Translations under genes and position numbers: made by a program
Shown here: positions 20,494 to 29,810 of the stretch, one piece after another
How positions within the stretch are numbered: position 1 is the first letter of the stretch
How the letters are laid out: the number at the start of each line of letters is the position of its first letter
Notes under the pieces: model-generated
Told to the model about the DNA's origin: nothing
Seen by the model: the letters and a program-made list of their open reading frames with translations, nothing else
Database searches by the model: none
Assembly: GCA_963787045.1 (NCBI GenBank)
Contig: CAWBBR010000011.1
Location: 1-64,000 of the forward strand
Origin: DATJGR01 sp963787045
GTDB lineage: Bacteria; Pseudomonadota; Gammaproteobacteria; Pseudomonadales; Azotimanducaceae
Length of the DNA: 64,000 nucleotides
Direction of reading: 5' to 3'

Positions 20494-21440
20494 ACAACGT
20501 TCGCGTCGCCGTCATTGCCGGCGGCAAGTCTAACGAGGCCGCAGTTTCGCGCTCGTCCGCCGCTGAGGTGACGAAGGCACTGAAGAGTTCGTTCGAGCAC
20601 GTCCGGCAATTCGAACTGGACGGATCGCTCACGCAAGCGCTGCAGACATTTCGACCCGACGTCGTGTTCCCGGTGCTGCACGGTCCGCCGGGCGAAGACG
20701 GCACCGTTCAGGGTTATCTGGAGATTCTCGGTTATCCGTATGTCGGCAGCGGCGTCCACGCCAGCGCGAGCGCGATGGACAAGAGCCTCGCTAAAGCGAT
20801 CTTCCGCCGCATCGGCTTGCCGATGTGTCCGGAGCGCGTATTTCCCAAAGGCACCGCCGTCGCCGACGCATGTCGCGAAACGCTCGCCGCGTTCGGCGAT
20901 CGCGTGGTCGTCAAACCACTGCGACAGGGATCCGCCATCGGCGTTACGCCGGTGATGAACGGAGGCGATCTGACCAAGCCGTTCGAGACGGCGTTCGCGC
21001 TCGGCGACGGCGTGCTGGTGGAACCGTTCGTACTCGGCATCGAAGTAACGGTCGGCGTGCTCGACCTGCACGGTGCATCGGCCCGCGCGTTTCCAACGAT
21101 CGAAGTGCGGACGCCGCGCGGCACCTGGTACGACTACGAGCACCGCTATACGGTCGGACAGAGCGAACACGTGATTCCGGCGCCCGTGAGCGCCCCTTGT
21201 CAGAACCGTTTGCAGGAAATCGCGATGGCGGCGCACGCGGTGCTTGGTTGCGAAGATCTTTCGCGCGCCGATTTCATCGTGACCGATGCCGAAGAGATCG
21301 TTCTGCTCGAGGTCAATACGCTGCCGGGCATGACGCCGACGAGCCTGTTTCCCGACGGTGCGCGCGCCATCGGGCTTACGTTCGAAGCACTCGTGGAAGC
21401 GTTGGTGCGCAGCGCGCTCGATCGCGGCGTGCGCGGCTGA
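20490..21440 (+). CDS. ddl: D-alanine--D-alanine ligase-like ATP-grasp enzyme
   Basis: This 316-residue ATP-grasp protein has Ddl family motifs: VAVIAGGKSNEAAVS at the N-terminus, FPVLHGPPGEDGTVQG, VKPLRQGSAIGV and the C-terminal EVNTLPGMTPTSLFP. It should join two D-alanines for peptidoglycan synthesis in the cytoplasm. The usual GGxSxEREVS loop reads NEAAVS here, so the Arg is replaced by Ala. The catalytic Glu and Ser are kept. It is not inside an mra/mur cluster, which would normally hold the essential copy, so this may be a second Ddl or a related ligase. The start overlaps the S9 peptidase stop. Confidence 0.87.
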   Translation: MNNVRVAVIAGGKSNEAAVSRSSAAEVTKALKSSFEHVRQFELDGSLTQALQTFRPDVVFPVLHGPPGEDGTVQGYLEILGYPYVGSGVHASASAMDKSLAKAIFRRIGLPMCPERVFPKGTAVADACRETLAAFGDRVVVKPLRQGSAIGVTPVMNGGDLTKPFETAFALGDGVLVEPFVLGIEVTVGVLDLHGASARAFPTIEVRTPRGTWYDYEHRYTVGQSEHVIPAPVSAPCQNRLQEIAMAAHAVLGCEDLSRADFIVTDAEEIVLLEVNTLPGMTPTSLFPDGARAIGLTFEALVEALVRSALDRGVRG

Positions 21441-21441
21441 C

Positions 21442-22692
21442 TCAGGCGGTTGTCGTCGCGCTCAGCCGGCGACGACTCGGATTCTGCAGCGGGCTTCTCG
21501 GCATCCGCCGTTGTCGCGGGCGGCGCGATCAACGCCGGCAGCAAGTGTTTGACGAGCGTTACGGCGCTGCGGTCGTCGAAGCGCGTCTTGGCCGCTTTGA
21601 TCAGTTGCTGCTGTTGGTCCGCCAGGAACTCGAGCGTCTGACTGACGGCTGAGTCTCTGTGCGCGAACTGTTGCAGTTGGCCATTGTCGCCGGAGAGCTT
21701 GTTGACCTCGCGGCTGCGACTCATCGACATCTTCAGCGAGAACTCGGCGAGCTGGTCGGTGTCGATCTGCGCATCGGCAAGGCGCGCGATCGCCGCTTGC
21801 ATGTCGCCGTGGAAAAACTGGTTTGCCACGTCGACGACCTGCTGCAGCACGTCGTCGATGGCCGACTTCTCGTCGTCCGACAGGTCGCCGCTGATCTGCA
21901 TGTTGACGTAGCGCGTACTGCTGCCGGTGGTTTCTTTCGCGCGGACGCGATCGCCGGAATCGTTGACACCCGAGAGCCGCGTTCGACTCGTCAGATCGAG
22001 TTGCTGGAATACCAGCTCGACCACGTCGCCTTCCTGCGTCGTCAATTTCAGCGTCAATGCCGTTTCACTGCTGCGGTCGACGCTGCGCGCACGCAACGCG
22101 CTGAACGCATCGCTATCGACTCGTTCGACGGCCGGATGATCGTCCGATTGCGGTGCAGACGCTGTTTGCGGGAGCCGGCGATGCGGTCGGCGCGCTCGCC
22201 GCACCGTGCGACGCGGCCGTGACATGAACCGATAGCTGCCGGTACGTGAGCGTGGTCGCATTGATGACGATGTGATGCAGCACGGTCCCGGCGCTCGGCG
22301 GGGCCGACGGTTCGGGTGCATCGGTCGATTGCGAAGGTGCCCCGGCAGTCGTCGGCCGGAACCGACGTCGGGCCATCTGTGTCTTGCGTCTGTGGCGGAA
22401 CGGTTGCGTCGCTCGACAGCTGCGACAACACCACGCGCTCGTACGCGAGCGTGGCGACAACCGAGCGGGTGCCGCCTGATTCGAGCGTGCGCTGCTCCTG
22501 ATACGTGACGCGCGCACGCTCGAACTGCAACAGCGACTGCGATAGCGGCGACTCCGCCGATGCCGGCGGCATGGTGGCCTGGCGGATCACGCTTGGTGTC
22601 GCCGCCACCGCCTGCTGCGCAGGCTGCGGCGCGCCGACCAATGACTGCCACTGCGCCTTGAGATCTGTCGCAGCCTGGATCTGTCCCAGCAT
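21442..22692 (-). CDS. Uncharacterised protein (three frameshifts)
   Basis: I do not recognise this protein with confidence. It starts at ATG 22692 with GGGAAGA upstream. The first 120 residues are Gln/Ala/Ser rich and contain SLLQFERARVTYQEQRTLES. A more ordered C-terminal domain follows with LTLKLTTQEGDVVELVF, VNMQISGDLSDDEKSAID and VANQFFHGDMQAAIARLADAQID, then a heptad-like helical stretch. This arrangement resembles a DUF5610-type domain, but I cannot confirm it. There is no signal peptide or membrane segment. Frames change near 22340, 22150 and 21470; three extra bases give a stop at 21442, two bases past the convergent ddl stop. Without the last correction the frame would run deep into ddl. 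Confidence 0.6.
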
Positions 22693-22764
22693 CGCCGTCT
22701 TCCCTGTGGCTCTAGGGACGCTAACGGCCGCACCGGCGGGAACTTTAGCCCGCCGGTCGTCGCA

Positions 22765-23973
22765 TCAGAGGTCGTAACCCCGCTCGTTGTGCAGCACGAG
22801 ATCGAGCCCTTCGGTCTCTTCCTCCGCGCTCACGCGCAGCGCGGTGATCGCGCCGATGATCTTGAGGATTACGAACGTAACGACCACCGTGTAGATCAGC
22901 GCGCTGAATGCGCCGATCGCCTGCACGCCCACCTGATGGCCGATCTGGATACTGTCCTGGCCGCTGAACAGGCCGAGCGCATTGCTCGCGAACACGCCGG
23001 TGAGCAGCGTGCCCAACAGGCCGCCGACGCCGTGCACCGGAAATACGTCGAGCGAATCGTCGATGTGCATCGTGCGCTTCAGGAAGTTCGTTGCGCCGAA
23101 ACACAGCAGGCCCGCGGACAGGCCGATGACCAACGCCCCTGCCGGACCGACGAACCCCGAGGCCGGCGTGATGGTGCCGAGTCCGGCGACCATGCCGGTG
23201 ACCGCGCCCAACGCGCTCGGTTTGCCGTATCGGAACCACTCCGCAAGCATCCACACGAACGCGCCGGCAGACGCCGAGATGTGCGTTACCAGCATCGCCA
23301 TTGCGGCGTCGCCATTCGCAGCGAGTGCGCTGCCGCCGTTGAAGCCGAACCAACCGACCCACAGCATGCCGGCGCCGGCCACCGTCAACGTCATGTTGTG
23401 CGGCGGACTGACTTGATGTGGAAAGCCGCGCCGCGCTCCGAGCACGAGCGCCGCCGTCAACGCGCCGGCGCCGGCGGTGATGTGAACGACGATGCCGCCG
23501 GCGAAATCCTTGACGCCGAGTTCGCCGAGCCAGCCGCCGCCCCACACCCAGTGGCACACCGGCACGTAAACGGCGAGGAACCACAACGCCGCGAACAGCA
23601 GACACGCGCCAAAGCGCATCCGTTCAGCAAATCCGCCGACGACGAGCGCGGGCGTGATGATTGCGAACGTCATCTGAAACAGCGCGAACGCGGATTCGGG
23701 AATGCTCCCTTTCAGCGTGCCTTCACCGACGCCGGCAAACATCGCTTTGCCCAAGCCGCCGATGAAACCGTTGCCGTCGCCGAACGCGAGGCTGTACCCG
23801 CACACCAGCCACAGCAGCGACACGACGCACGTGATCGCGAAGCATTGCATCAACACGCTGAGCACGTTCTTGGTGCGCACGAGGCCGCCATAAAACAGTG
23901 CAAGCCCCGGAATCGTCATGAACAGAACCAACGCCGTCGACGTCAGTACCCAGGCGGTATCACCCCCATTCAT
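22765..23973 (-). CDS. amt: Ammonium transporter, Amt family (copy 1)
   Basis: This 402-residue inner-membrane ammonium channel has eleven predicted membrane segments. Family hallmarks include GLALFYGGLVRTKN, FAIITPALVVGGFAERM and VWGGGWLGELGVKDFAGG. The two pore histidines are in VVHITAGAGAL and FPVHGVGGLLG. The start is ATG at 23973 with GGGAGA eight bases upstream. Unlike the copy at 56252 it has no cleavable N-terminal signal peptide and begins almost directly in the first membrane helix. No glnK (PII) gene is adjacent, although amt genes are commonly paired with one. I could not find a sigma-54 site in the 147 bases upstream. It is downstream of pyrD in the same direction. Confidence 0.95.
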   Translation of the reverse strand: MNGGDTAWVLTSTALVLFMTIPGLALFYGGLVRTKNVLSVLMQCFAITCVVSLLWLVCGYSLAFGDGNGFIGGLGKAMFAGVGEGTLKGSIPESAFALFQMTFAIITPALVVGGFAERMRFGACLLFAALWFLAVYVPVCHWVWGGGWLGELGVKDFAGGIVVHITAGAGALTAALVLGARRGFPHQVSPPHNMTLTVAGAGMLWVGWFGFNGGSALAANGDAAMAMLVTHISASAGAFVWMLAEWFRYGKPSALGAVTGMVAGLGTITPASGFVGPAGALVIGLSAGLLCFGATNFLKRTMHIDDSLDVFPVHGVGGLLGTLLTGVFASNALGLFSGQDSIQIGHQVGVQAIGAFSALIYTVVVTFVILKIIGAITALRVSAEEETEGLDLVLHNERGYDL

Positions 23974-24120
23974 CGCGGTTTCTCCCCATGCTCGAGCCGA
24001 TCGAAATCGACCACTCTATATGTTGTTTTTCATCTACTTGGGGTGATTATCCAGAACGGAACTAACACCGATCGGGCCCCTCCACCCGGCCGAAAGCGTA
24101 CTGGTTCGAACCGCGGTTCG

Positions 24121-25146
24121 CTAGCCGCCGAGCGCCCGTGCGATCAGACGCACCAGATCGGGACCTTCGTAGATGAAGCCGGTGTACAGCTGCACCAGGC
24201 TGGCGCCTGCGTCGATGAACCGGCGCGCGCTCGCGACATCGTGAATACCGCCGACGCCGACGATCGGGATGCGACCGTCGAGCGATCGCGCGAGGCGCGC
24301 GACGCGCGTCAACGCGAGCGTATGCAACGGACGGCCGCTGAGTCCGCCGGTTTCGTCGCCGTGTGCGACGCCTTCGGGAAGCGGACGCGAGATCGTCGTA
24401 TTCGTTGCGATGCAGCCATCGATGCCGACGTCCAACAGCACTTCAGCCAGCGCATCGGTCGACGCATCGTCCAGGTCCGGCGACACCTTCGCGGCCAACG
24501 GCACGTACCGGCCGCGCTCCGCGTGCAACTCGGTCTGGCGCCTCTTCAAACTCGTCAGCAGCAATCGCAGCGCGGCGCTCTCCTGCAGATCGCGAAGCCC
24601 GGCCGTATTCGGCGACGAGACGTTTACGGTGACGTAATCGGCGACGTCGTACACGACATCGAGCGCGCTCAAATAGTCGGCGGCGGCGTCGGCGAGATCG
24701 GTGTCTTTGTTCTTGCCGATGTTGACGCCCACGAGTCCCGCCGCGGGACCGAGACGCGCGCGCGCCGAACGCACCCGTTCCGCTGCGGCCGGCGCACCAC
24801 CGTTGTTGAACCCCATGCGATTGATGAGCGCGCTTTCGCTCGGCAGACGGAACAGGCGCGGCCGCGGATTGCCCGGCTGCGGTCGCGGCGTCACCGTCCC
24901 CACTTCGATGAACCCGAAGCCCATCGCAAGCAGCCCCTCGATGCAGCGCGCGTCCTTGTCGAGCCCGGCCGCGAGGCCGACGCGATTGCGGAACTTGAGC
25001 CCCATCACCGTCGTCGGCTGATAGATCCCATGGATGTACCGCTCCGAGAGTCCGGAGCGCTCGGCGATGCGCAGCGCCGTCAATGCAACCGTGTGCGACG
25101 TTTCGGGAGGCAACAGGAACATCAACCGACGCAGAAATTCGTACAC
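24121..25146 (-). CDS. pyrD: Dihydroorotate dehydrogenase (quinone), class 2
   Basis: PyrD oxidises dihydroorotate to orotate using FMN and passes electrons to the quinone pool, the fourth step of pyrimidine synthesis. The class 2 N-terminal membrane-associating helix is present (YEFLRRLMFLLPPE). The core contains NRVGLAAGLDKDA, FGFIEVGTVTPRPQPGNP, the catalytic Ser region TVNVSSPNTAGLRDLQ, AAKVSPDL, CIATNTT and the C-terminal GVGGI and VQLYTGF. The length, 341 residues, is normal. I chose GTG at 25146 because it gives the typical family N-terminus; TTG at 25176 is an in-frame alternative. It diverges from the LLM oxidoreductase at 25224. Confidence 0.96.
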   Translation of the reverse strand: MYEFLRRLMFLLPPETSHTVALTALRIAERSGLSERYIHGIYQPTTVMGLKFRNRVGLAAGLDKDARCIEGLLAMGFGFIEVGTVTPRPQPGNPRPRLFRLPSESALINRMGFNNGGAPAAAERVRSARARLGPAAGLVGVNIGKNKDTDLADAAADYLSALDVVYDVADYVTVNVSSPNTAGLRDLQESAALRLLLTSLKRRQTELHAERGRYVPLAAKVSPDLDDASTDALAEVLLDVGIDGCIATNTTISRPLPEGVAHGDETGGLSGRPLHTLALTRVARLARSLDGRIPIVGVGGIHDVASARRFIDAGASLVQLYTGFIYEGPDLVRLIARALGG

Positions 25147-25223
25147 GGCACACTTACCGGCGATCGTGGCGCGCAAGTGTACCCATCGCTGTTAGTGTGG
25201 CAACGCACTTGCGGAGCAGCGAA

Positions 25224-25988
25224 ATGAAACTCGGCGCCCTCCTCGGACCCATCGCGTCCTCTGCGGCAGGCAGATCGTCGCGATTCCTCGCCGAACAGGC
25301 CCGAACCTTCGAAGGCGAAGGTTTCGAGAGTCTGTGGTCGGTGCAGGCCATCGGTCGCGGCTTCGCAATCACCGACCCATTCGTCACGCTGGCGATCGCA
25401 GCGACGGTGACCGAGTCGGTGCAGATCGGCACGGCGGTGGTGCAGGTACCGTTGTATCACCCCGTCGATCTCGCGCATCGCGTGTTCTCGCTGATGCAGG
25501 TATGCGGCGATCGATTCCAGTTCGGCGTCGGCGCCGGCTCGACGCAGAAGGATTTCGACGCGCTCGGCCGCGACTACGAGACGCGCTTCCGTACATTCTC
25601 GCAGCGCGTAACCGAACTGCGGCGAATCTTCGCCGACGGCAAGCTCGGCGACGTCGAGCTATCGCCATGGCCGGTCGTGCGCGGCGGCCCACCAATGTTG
25701 TTGGGCGCGTGGGGCGGCACCGGCGTGGAACGCGCCGCCAGATCCTATTCGGGCTGGATCGCATCGGCCGCCTATCGCTCGCCGGCCGAAGTGATCGCCG
25801 CGTTGCAACGCTATCGGGGAGCCGGCGGACGACGCGCGGTCGTCTCGACGATTCAGTTGGGACCCACCACCGATCTCGGCGCAACGCGCGCGATGTTGAG
25901 CGCATTCGCAACCGCCGGATTCGACGACGCGGTGGTGATGTTGTTGCCGGGAGGGCCATCAGCCGCCGAGGTGCGGCGGCTGCTCTAA
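25224..25988 (+). CDS. LLM class flavin-dependent oxidoreductase (luciferase-like)
   Basis: This 254-residue protein of the bacterial luciferase-like superfamily starts with KLGALLGPIASSA and has the usual beta strand and helix pattern (FEGEGFESLWSVQ, IGTAVVQVPLYHPVDLA, FQFGVGAGSTQKDFDALG). The segment PMLLGAWGGTGVERAA is the F420/FMN-type signature region. It probably catalyses an FMN- or F420-dependent redox reaction; the substrate cannot be predicted. ATG 25224 has GGAG at 25212-25215 and is preferred over upstream in-frame codons that would run into the divergent pyrD start. The stop overlaps the end of the convergent DUF2835 gene. Confidence 0.86.
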   Translation: MKLGALLGPIASSAAGRSSRFLAEQARTFEGEGFESLWSVQAIGRGFAITDPFVTLAIAATVTESVQIGTAVVQVPLYHPVDLAHRVFSLMQVCGDRFQFGVGAGSTQKDFDALGRDYETRFRTFSQRVTELRRIFADGKLGDVELSPWPVVRGGPPMLLGAWGGTGVERAARSYSGWIASAAYRSPAEVIAALQRYRGAGGRRAVVSTIQLGPTTDLGATRAMLSAFATAGFDDAVVMLLPGGPSAAEVRRLL

Positions 25989-26212
25989 CCGAGGCGTTGA
26001 AAGGTCGTCAGGCGTCCATCGGTGACGTGCAAAGCAAATGCACCGTGCACGCCGTGAGCCAGTACGTGCGACCGCAACGCCAGCGCCGGGAACCGGATCC
26101 ATCGACCGTCGCGAGCCCGCGCAACGACCGTACGCGACGTACCGCGGTACAGCCGCTTCAACTCCTCCGGGTCGATCGCAAGATCGACGACGATTCGTTC
26201 GTGCCGGTTCAA
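25985..26212 (-). CDS. DUF2835 family protein
   Basis: This 75-residue protein matches the DUF2835 pattern: an N-terminal strand and helix (VVDLAIDPEELKRLYRG), then VVARARDGRWIRFPALALRSHV and the C-terminal GVHGAFALHV. The function of the family is unknown. It has no signal or membrane segment. The apparent start is TTG at 26212; no ATG or GTG is in frame further upstream, so the start is uncertain. The last bases overlap the 3' end of the convergent flavin oxidoreductase gene, with the two stop codons interleaved. Confidence 0.82.
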   Translation of the reverse strand: MNRHERIVVDLAIDPEELKRLYRGTSRTVVARARDGRWIRFPALALRSHVLAHGVHGAFALHVTDGRLTTFQRLG

Positions 26213-26327
26213 TCCGAATTCCGGTTCAACGGGTAGCGGTCGAACTTCTGTCGCAACCTCTCATCTAACCGAGGCGCGACTCTCGAAGATTAGTCGAGCC
26301 TGGGGATTGCGAAGGCAGGCACGTCGC

Positions 26328-26355
26328 TAGACTCGATGTCGACCACGGCTACAAT
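26328..26355 (+). promoter_or_regulatory. Candidate sigma-70 promoter of the moxR-bat operon
   Basis: TAGACT (26328-26333) and TACAAT (26350-26355) are spaced by 16 bases. Transcription would start near 26362. This supports ATG 26396 as the moxR start, since the in-frame ATGs at 26336 and 26354 would lie upstream of the transcript. The -35 is imperfect, so this remains tentative. Confidence 0.45.
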
Positions 26356-26395
26356 GACGGGCTTTTGTGTCGCGCGTCCGGAAATAAGGCAGATC

Positions 26396-27373
26396 ATGCA
26401 GGCAGTCGTCGCTCCGCAGCAGAACAAGATTCGAACGGTCATGGACTGGCTCGACAGCCGCATCATCGGCCAACGCCCGTTGATCGAACGGCTCGTTACC
26501 GCGCTGCTTTGCGGCGGGCACCTGCTGGTCGAGGGCGCGCCCGGCCTCGCCAAGACGCGCGCGATCAAAGAACTCGCGAGCGCGGTCAACGGCGATTTCC
26601 ATCGCATCCAATTCACGCCCGACCTGTTGCCCAGCGACGTGACCGGCACGGAAGTGTATCGGCCGGAGGACGGTTCCTTTCGGTTCCAGCAAGGGCCGAT
26701 CTTCCACAACCTCGTGCTCGCCGACGAAGTGAATCGCGCACCGGCCAAAGTGCAGTCGGCATTGCTCGAAGCGATGGCGGAACGCCAGGTCAGCATCGGG
26801 CGCGAAACGTATCCGTTGCCGGAGCTGTTCCTGGTGATGGCAACGCAGAATCCGATCGAGCAGGAAGGTACCTACCCGTTGCCGGAGGCGCAGCTCGATC
26901 GATTCCTCATGCACGTCAAAGTGGACTATCCGAATGCAAAGGCGGAGCACGCGATTCTGAATCTCGTACGCGCCGAAACGATCGGCGCGCGCGATGCAAC
27001 GCCACCTGCCCGACTCGACGCACACGACATCTTCGAAGCGCGCCGACAGATCATCGAGCAATACATGGCGCCCGGCGTCGAGGAGTATCTGATCCAACTC
27101 GTGATGGCCACGCGCAATCCGGGACTGTACCAGGCGGATCTGGTCGGCTGGCTCGACTACGGCGCGAGCCCGCGCGGCACCATCGCGCTCGATCAATGCA
27201 GCCGCGCCGTCGCGTGGCTCGATGGCCGCAACTTCGTCACGCCGGACGACGTACGCAGCGTTGCGCACGATACGTTGCGGCATCGCATCATCACCAGCTT
27301 CGAAGCCGAAGCGCAGGGCGTGGACGCCGACACGCTCATCGATCGGATACTCGCCGCCGTTCCAACTCCATGA
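26396..27373 (+). CDS. moxR: MoxR-type AAA+ ATPase
   Basis: This cytoplasmic AAA+ ATPase of the MoxR family is thought to act as a chaperone for the VWA proteins encoded next to it. The Walker A motif is EGAPGLAKTRAI, the Walker B LVLADEVNRAPAKVQ, sensor I is MATQNPIEQEGTYPLPEAQLDRF, and the C-terminal lid includes GASPRG. The start at 26396 has AAGG eight bases upstream, giving 325 residues; two upstream ATGs are possible. Its stop overlaps the DUF58 start as ATGA, so it opens a tightly coupled six-gene operon running to 33207. Confidence 0.93.
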   Translation: MQAVVAPQQNKIRTVMDWLDSRIIGQRPLIERLVTALLCGGHLLVEGAPGLAKTRAIKELASAVNGDFHRIQFTPDLLPSDVTGTEVYRPEDGSFRFQQGPIFHNLVLADEVNRAPAKVQSALLEAMAERQVSIGRETYPLPELFLVMATQNPIEQEGTYPLPEAQLDRFLMHVKVDYPNAKAEHAILNLVRAETIGARDATPPARLDAHDIFEARRQIIEQYMAPGVEEYLIQLVMATRNPGLYQADLVGWLDYGASPRGTIALDQCSRAVAWLDGRNFVTPDDVRSVAHDTLRHRIITSFEAEAQGVDADTLIDRILAAVPTP

Positions 27374-28308
27374 CCGTCGAAGTCGCCAGCGCCCATCAAC
27401 TGAAGGGAGCGACGGTCAGCGTCGAGGAACTGATCGCGTTGCGCGGCGTGAAGCTGCCGCTCAGGACGGCCGTCAGCGCCACCAGCGGTCCACATGGCGG
27501 CAGCCGCCTGTCGCGTCACCGCGGTCGCGGCGTCGACTTCGCCGAGGTGCGACTGTACCAACCGGGCGACGACGTGCGTTCGATCGACTGGCGCGTAACG
27601 GCCCGCAAAGCGAAACCGCATACGAAGGTATATCGCGAAGAACGCGAGCGCCCGACGCTGATCGTGGTCGATCAGAGCCGCGCGATGTTCTTCGGCAGCC
27701 GCGTACGGATGAAGTCCGTCGCGGCGGCAGAGTGCGCGGCGCTACTCGCATGGCATTCGGTCGACGCGGGCGATCGTGTCGGCGGCCTCGTGTACGACGA
27801 CGCCACCGAATATGCGTTCAAGCCCTTCAGAAGTGCGCGCGCCGTGGTACGGCTGTTGAGTCAGATCGGCCACAGCAACGCGGCGCTGCGCGGTTCCGTC
27901 GCCTCTGGCGCTCCGCGCGGACGCCGCCTGCCGATGGTTCTCGAACACATCGTGCGCGTCGCGCGCAACGGCCACCGCGTCTATCTGATTTCCGACTTCC
28001 TCGGCTTCGACGACGCGGACGAACGCCAACTGAAGCGCATTGCGCGTCACAACAGCGTCGCGCTCATTCACATCAGCGATCCGCTCGAGCAGGAGCTGCC
28101 GCCTCCCGACCGCTACACGGTGACCGACGGCGCGGTTCGCAGCGTGCTCTCGACCGCCGATGCGCGGGCGCGCCAGCAGTATCGCGATGAATTTCTCGCG
28201 CACACGAGCGCGCTCGAAGCAGCGTGTCACGCCACGCGCAGCCAGTTCATCAAACTGTCCACCAACGAAGCGGCGGTGGCGCGACTCGGCGAACGCCTGG
28301 TTCATTGA
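27370..28308 (+). CDS. DUF58 domain protein of the MoxR/Bat operon
   Basis: This 312-residue protein has the DUF58 hallmark RSIDWRVTARKAKPHTKVY followed by ERERPTLIVVDQSRAMFFGS. The second segment is a degenerate VWA-like metal site. It continues with AGDRVGGLVYDD and VYLISDFLGFDD. It is predicted cytoplasmic and is a constant partner of MoxR ATPases. The ATG overlaps the moxR stop by four bases. DUF58 proteins are thought to bridge MoxR and the membrane VWA proteins; that is family knowledge, not visible here. The frame is intact. Confidence 0.92.
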   Translation: MTVEVASAHQLKGATVSVEELIALRGVKLPLRTAVSATSGPHGGSRLSRHRGRGVDFAEVRLYQPGDDVRSIDWRVTARKAKPHTKVYREERERPTLIVVDQSRAMFFGSRVRMKSVAAAECAALLAWHSVDAGDRVGGLVYDDATEYAFKPFRSARAVVRLLSQIGHSNAALRGSVASGAPRGRRLPMVLEHIVRVARNGHRVYLISDFLGFDDADERQLKRIARHNSVALIHISDPLEQELPPPDRYTVTDGAVRSVLSTADARARQQYRDEFLAHTSALEAACHATRSQFIKLSTNEAAVARLGERLVH

Positions 28309-28318
28309 TTCTCCGACG

Positions 28319-28804
28319 ATGGACGACGCACTAAAGCAACTGCGCGACCTGCATCTGCCGGAGCCGCCGGGCCTTTGGCCGCCTGCGCCGGGCTGGTGGA
28401 TGCTCGCGATCCTCGTCGCCGCCGCATTGATTGCGCTGGCCATTCGCATCTATCGAACCCGGCGCCGCGCCAGACCTCTCCGCCTTGCAGTCGGCGCCTT
28501 AGATCGGTTGTTGGCGGACAATCGCGATGCACGCCTGTCGCCGCGCGACTTCGCCAACGCCGTCAACGAATTGCTGAAGCGCGCGCTGATCTACGGCGCG
28601 CGTCGGTCGGATGCCGCGCCGCTGACGGGTGCGGCGTGGTTGACCTATCTCGATGGAATCGTGGCGAGCGACGTGTTCTCGAACGGCGCCGGAGCCGCGC
28701 TCGGGCAGCGGCGATTCGCGCCGGACTTCGAACCGGATCCGGAGGCGCTGCACGCCGCCGCGCGCGACGTGTTGCGCGCGATCACCAAGCTGGCGCGGCA
28801 ATGA
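28319..28804 (+). CDS. DUF4381 domain membrane protein of the Bat operon
   Basis: This 161-residue protein begins with the family's Pro-rich N-terminus (LRDLHLPEPPGLWPPAPGWW) and a single membrane helix (about residues 26-46), followed by a basic RTRRRARPL stretch. The cytoplasmic domain contains FANAVNELLKRALI and TGAAWLTYLD. DUF4381 proteins occur between the DUF58 and BatA genes in proteobacterial Bat operons. The start is 10 bases after the DUF58 stop, and the stop overlaps the BatA start as ATGA. Its biochemical role is not known. Confidence 0.88.
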   Translation: MDDALKQLRDLHLPEPPGLWPPAPGWWMLAILVAAALIALAIRIYRTRRRARPLRLAVGALDRLLADNRDARLSPRDFANAVNELLKRALIYGARRSDAAPLTGAAWLTYLDGIVASDVFSNGAGAALGQRRFAPDFEPDPEALHAAARDVLRAITKLARQ

Positions 28805-29810
28805 TCAACTTCTTGTGGCCTTGGGCATTCGCGGCGTTACCGCTACCGTTGCTCGCGCGCTATCTGCTGCGACCCCGTCAGCGACAGGACGCGGCGCTGC
28901 GCGTGCCGGATGTCGGCCGTTTCGAAGCCGCGATCAGCGGGCGTGGTGGCGTGCGACGCGGCGCGCGGTCTCGCGTTGCTGCTCGCGTGGCTCGCGTGGA
29001 CCTGCCTGCTCGGCGCTGTTGCGCGTCCACAGTTCACCGGCGAACCGGTCAGCTTGCCGAGCAGCGGACGCGATCTGATGCTCGCCATCGACATCTCCGG
29101 CAGCATGAACACCGAAGACATGGAAGTGAGCGGCCGCGTGACGAACCGTCTCAATGCCGTGAAAAGCGTCGTCACCGACTTCATCGCACGTCGCGCCGGC
29201 GACCGCGTCGGACTGATTCTGTTCGGCACCAATGCCTATCTGCAGGCGCCGCTCACCTTCGATCTCGCAACCGTCGAGCAGCTGCTGGACGATGCACCGG
29301 TGGGCATCGCCGGCGGCAAAACCGCGATCGGCGACGCCATCGGGCTCGCGGTGAAGCGGCTTACGAACGCGCCCGGCCGATTCGCGCGTGTTGATCCTGA
29401 TGACCGACGGCGCGAGCAATGCCGGCGAAGTGCCACCGGAGAAAGCGGCGCAACTGGCGCACGCCGAGGGCGTGAAGATCTACACCGTAGGCGTTGGCGC
29501 CGAGGAACTCAGGGTGCCCGGTTTCTGGGGTGAGATCGGCGGCCGCGTAGTCAATCCGTCCGCCGACATGGACACGAAGGCGCTCGAACGCATCGCCGAT
29601 GCCACGGGCGGTCGCTTCTTCCGCGCGCGCGACACCGCGGAACTCTCGAAGATCTATCAGCTGCTCGATGCGGTCGAACCCACCGCGCAGGAAGCGCGGA
29701 ATTTTCGACCGGTGCGCTCGCTGTTCCACTACCCGCTCGCCGCGAGCTGGGTGCTGTGGTTGATCGTGCTGGGTCTCGGTACGCGCAGAGGTGCGTATGC
29801 CGCCGCTTGA
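28801..29810 (+). CDS. batA: VWA domain membrane protein, BatA-like (two frameshifts)
   Basis: The N-terminus has the typical Bat beginning INFLWPWAFAALPLPLLARYLLR (a membrane segment) and a second helix (LALLLAWLAWTCLLG). A von Willebrand A domain follows with a complete MIDAS (AIDISGSMN, later VGLILFGTNAYLQAPLT and LMTDGASNAGE). A last membrane helix closes the protein (ASWVLWLIVLGL). Frames change near 28945 and 29390, and two extra bases fit the length. It overlaps the neighbouring Bat genes on both sides. BatA-type proteins support aerotolerance or envelope stress survival in other bacteria; that role is inferred. Confidence 0.9.

Noticed and set aside
24101..24120. GGTTCGAACC followed by a 14-base palindrome, resembling a tRNA T-arm or attachment site
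   Set aside because: No acceptor, D or anticodon arm can be folded around it, there is no CCA end and no integrase nearby.
22789..25227. Very long open frame on the plus strand opposite amt and pyrD
   Set aside because: It is antisense to two well-conserved genes, has Arg/Ala/His-rich composition typical of GC-rich shadow frames, and shows no domain.
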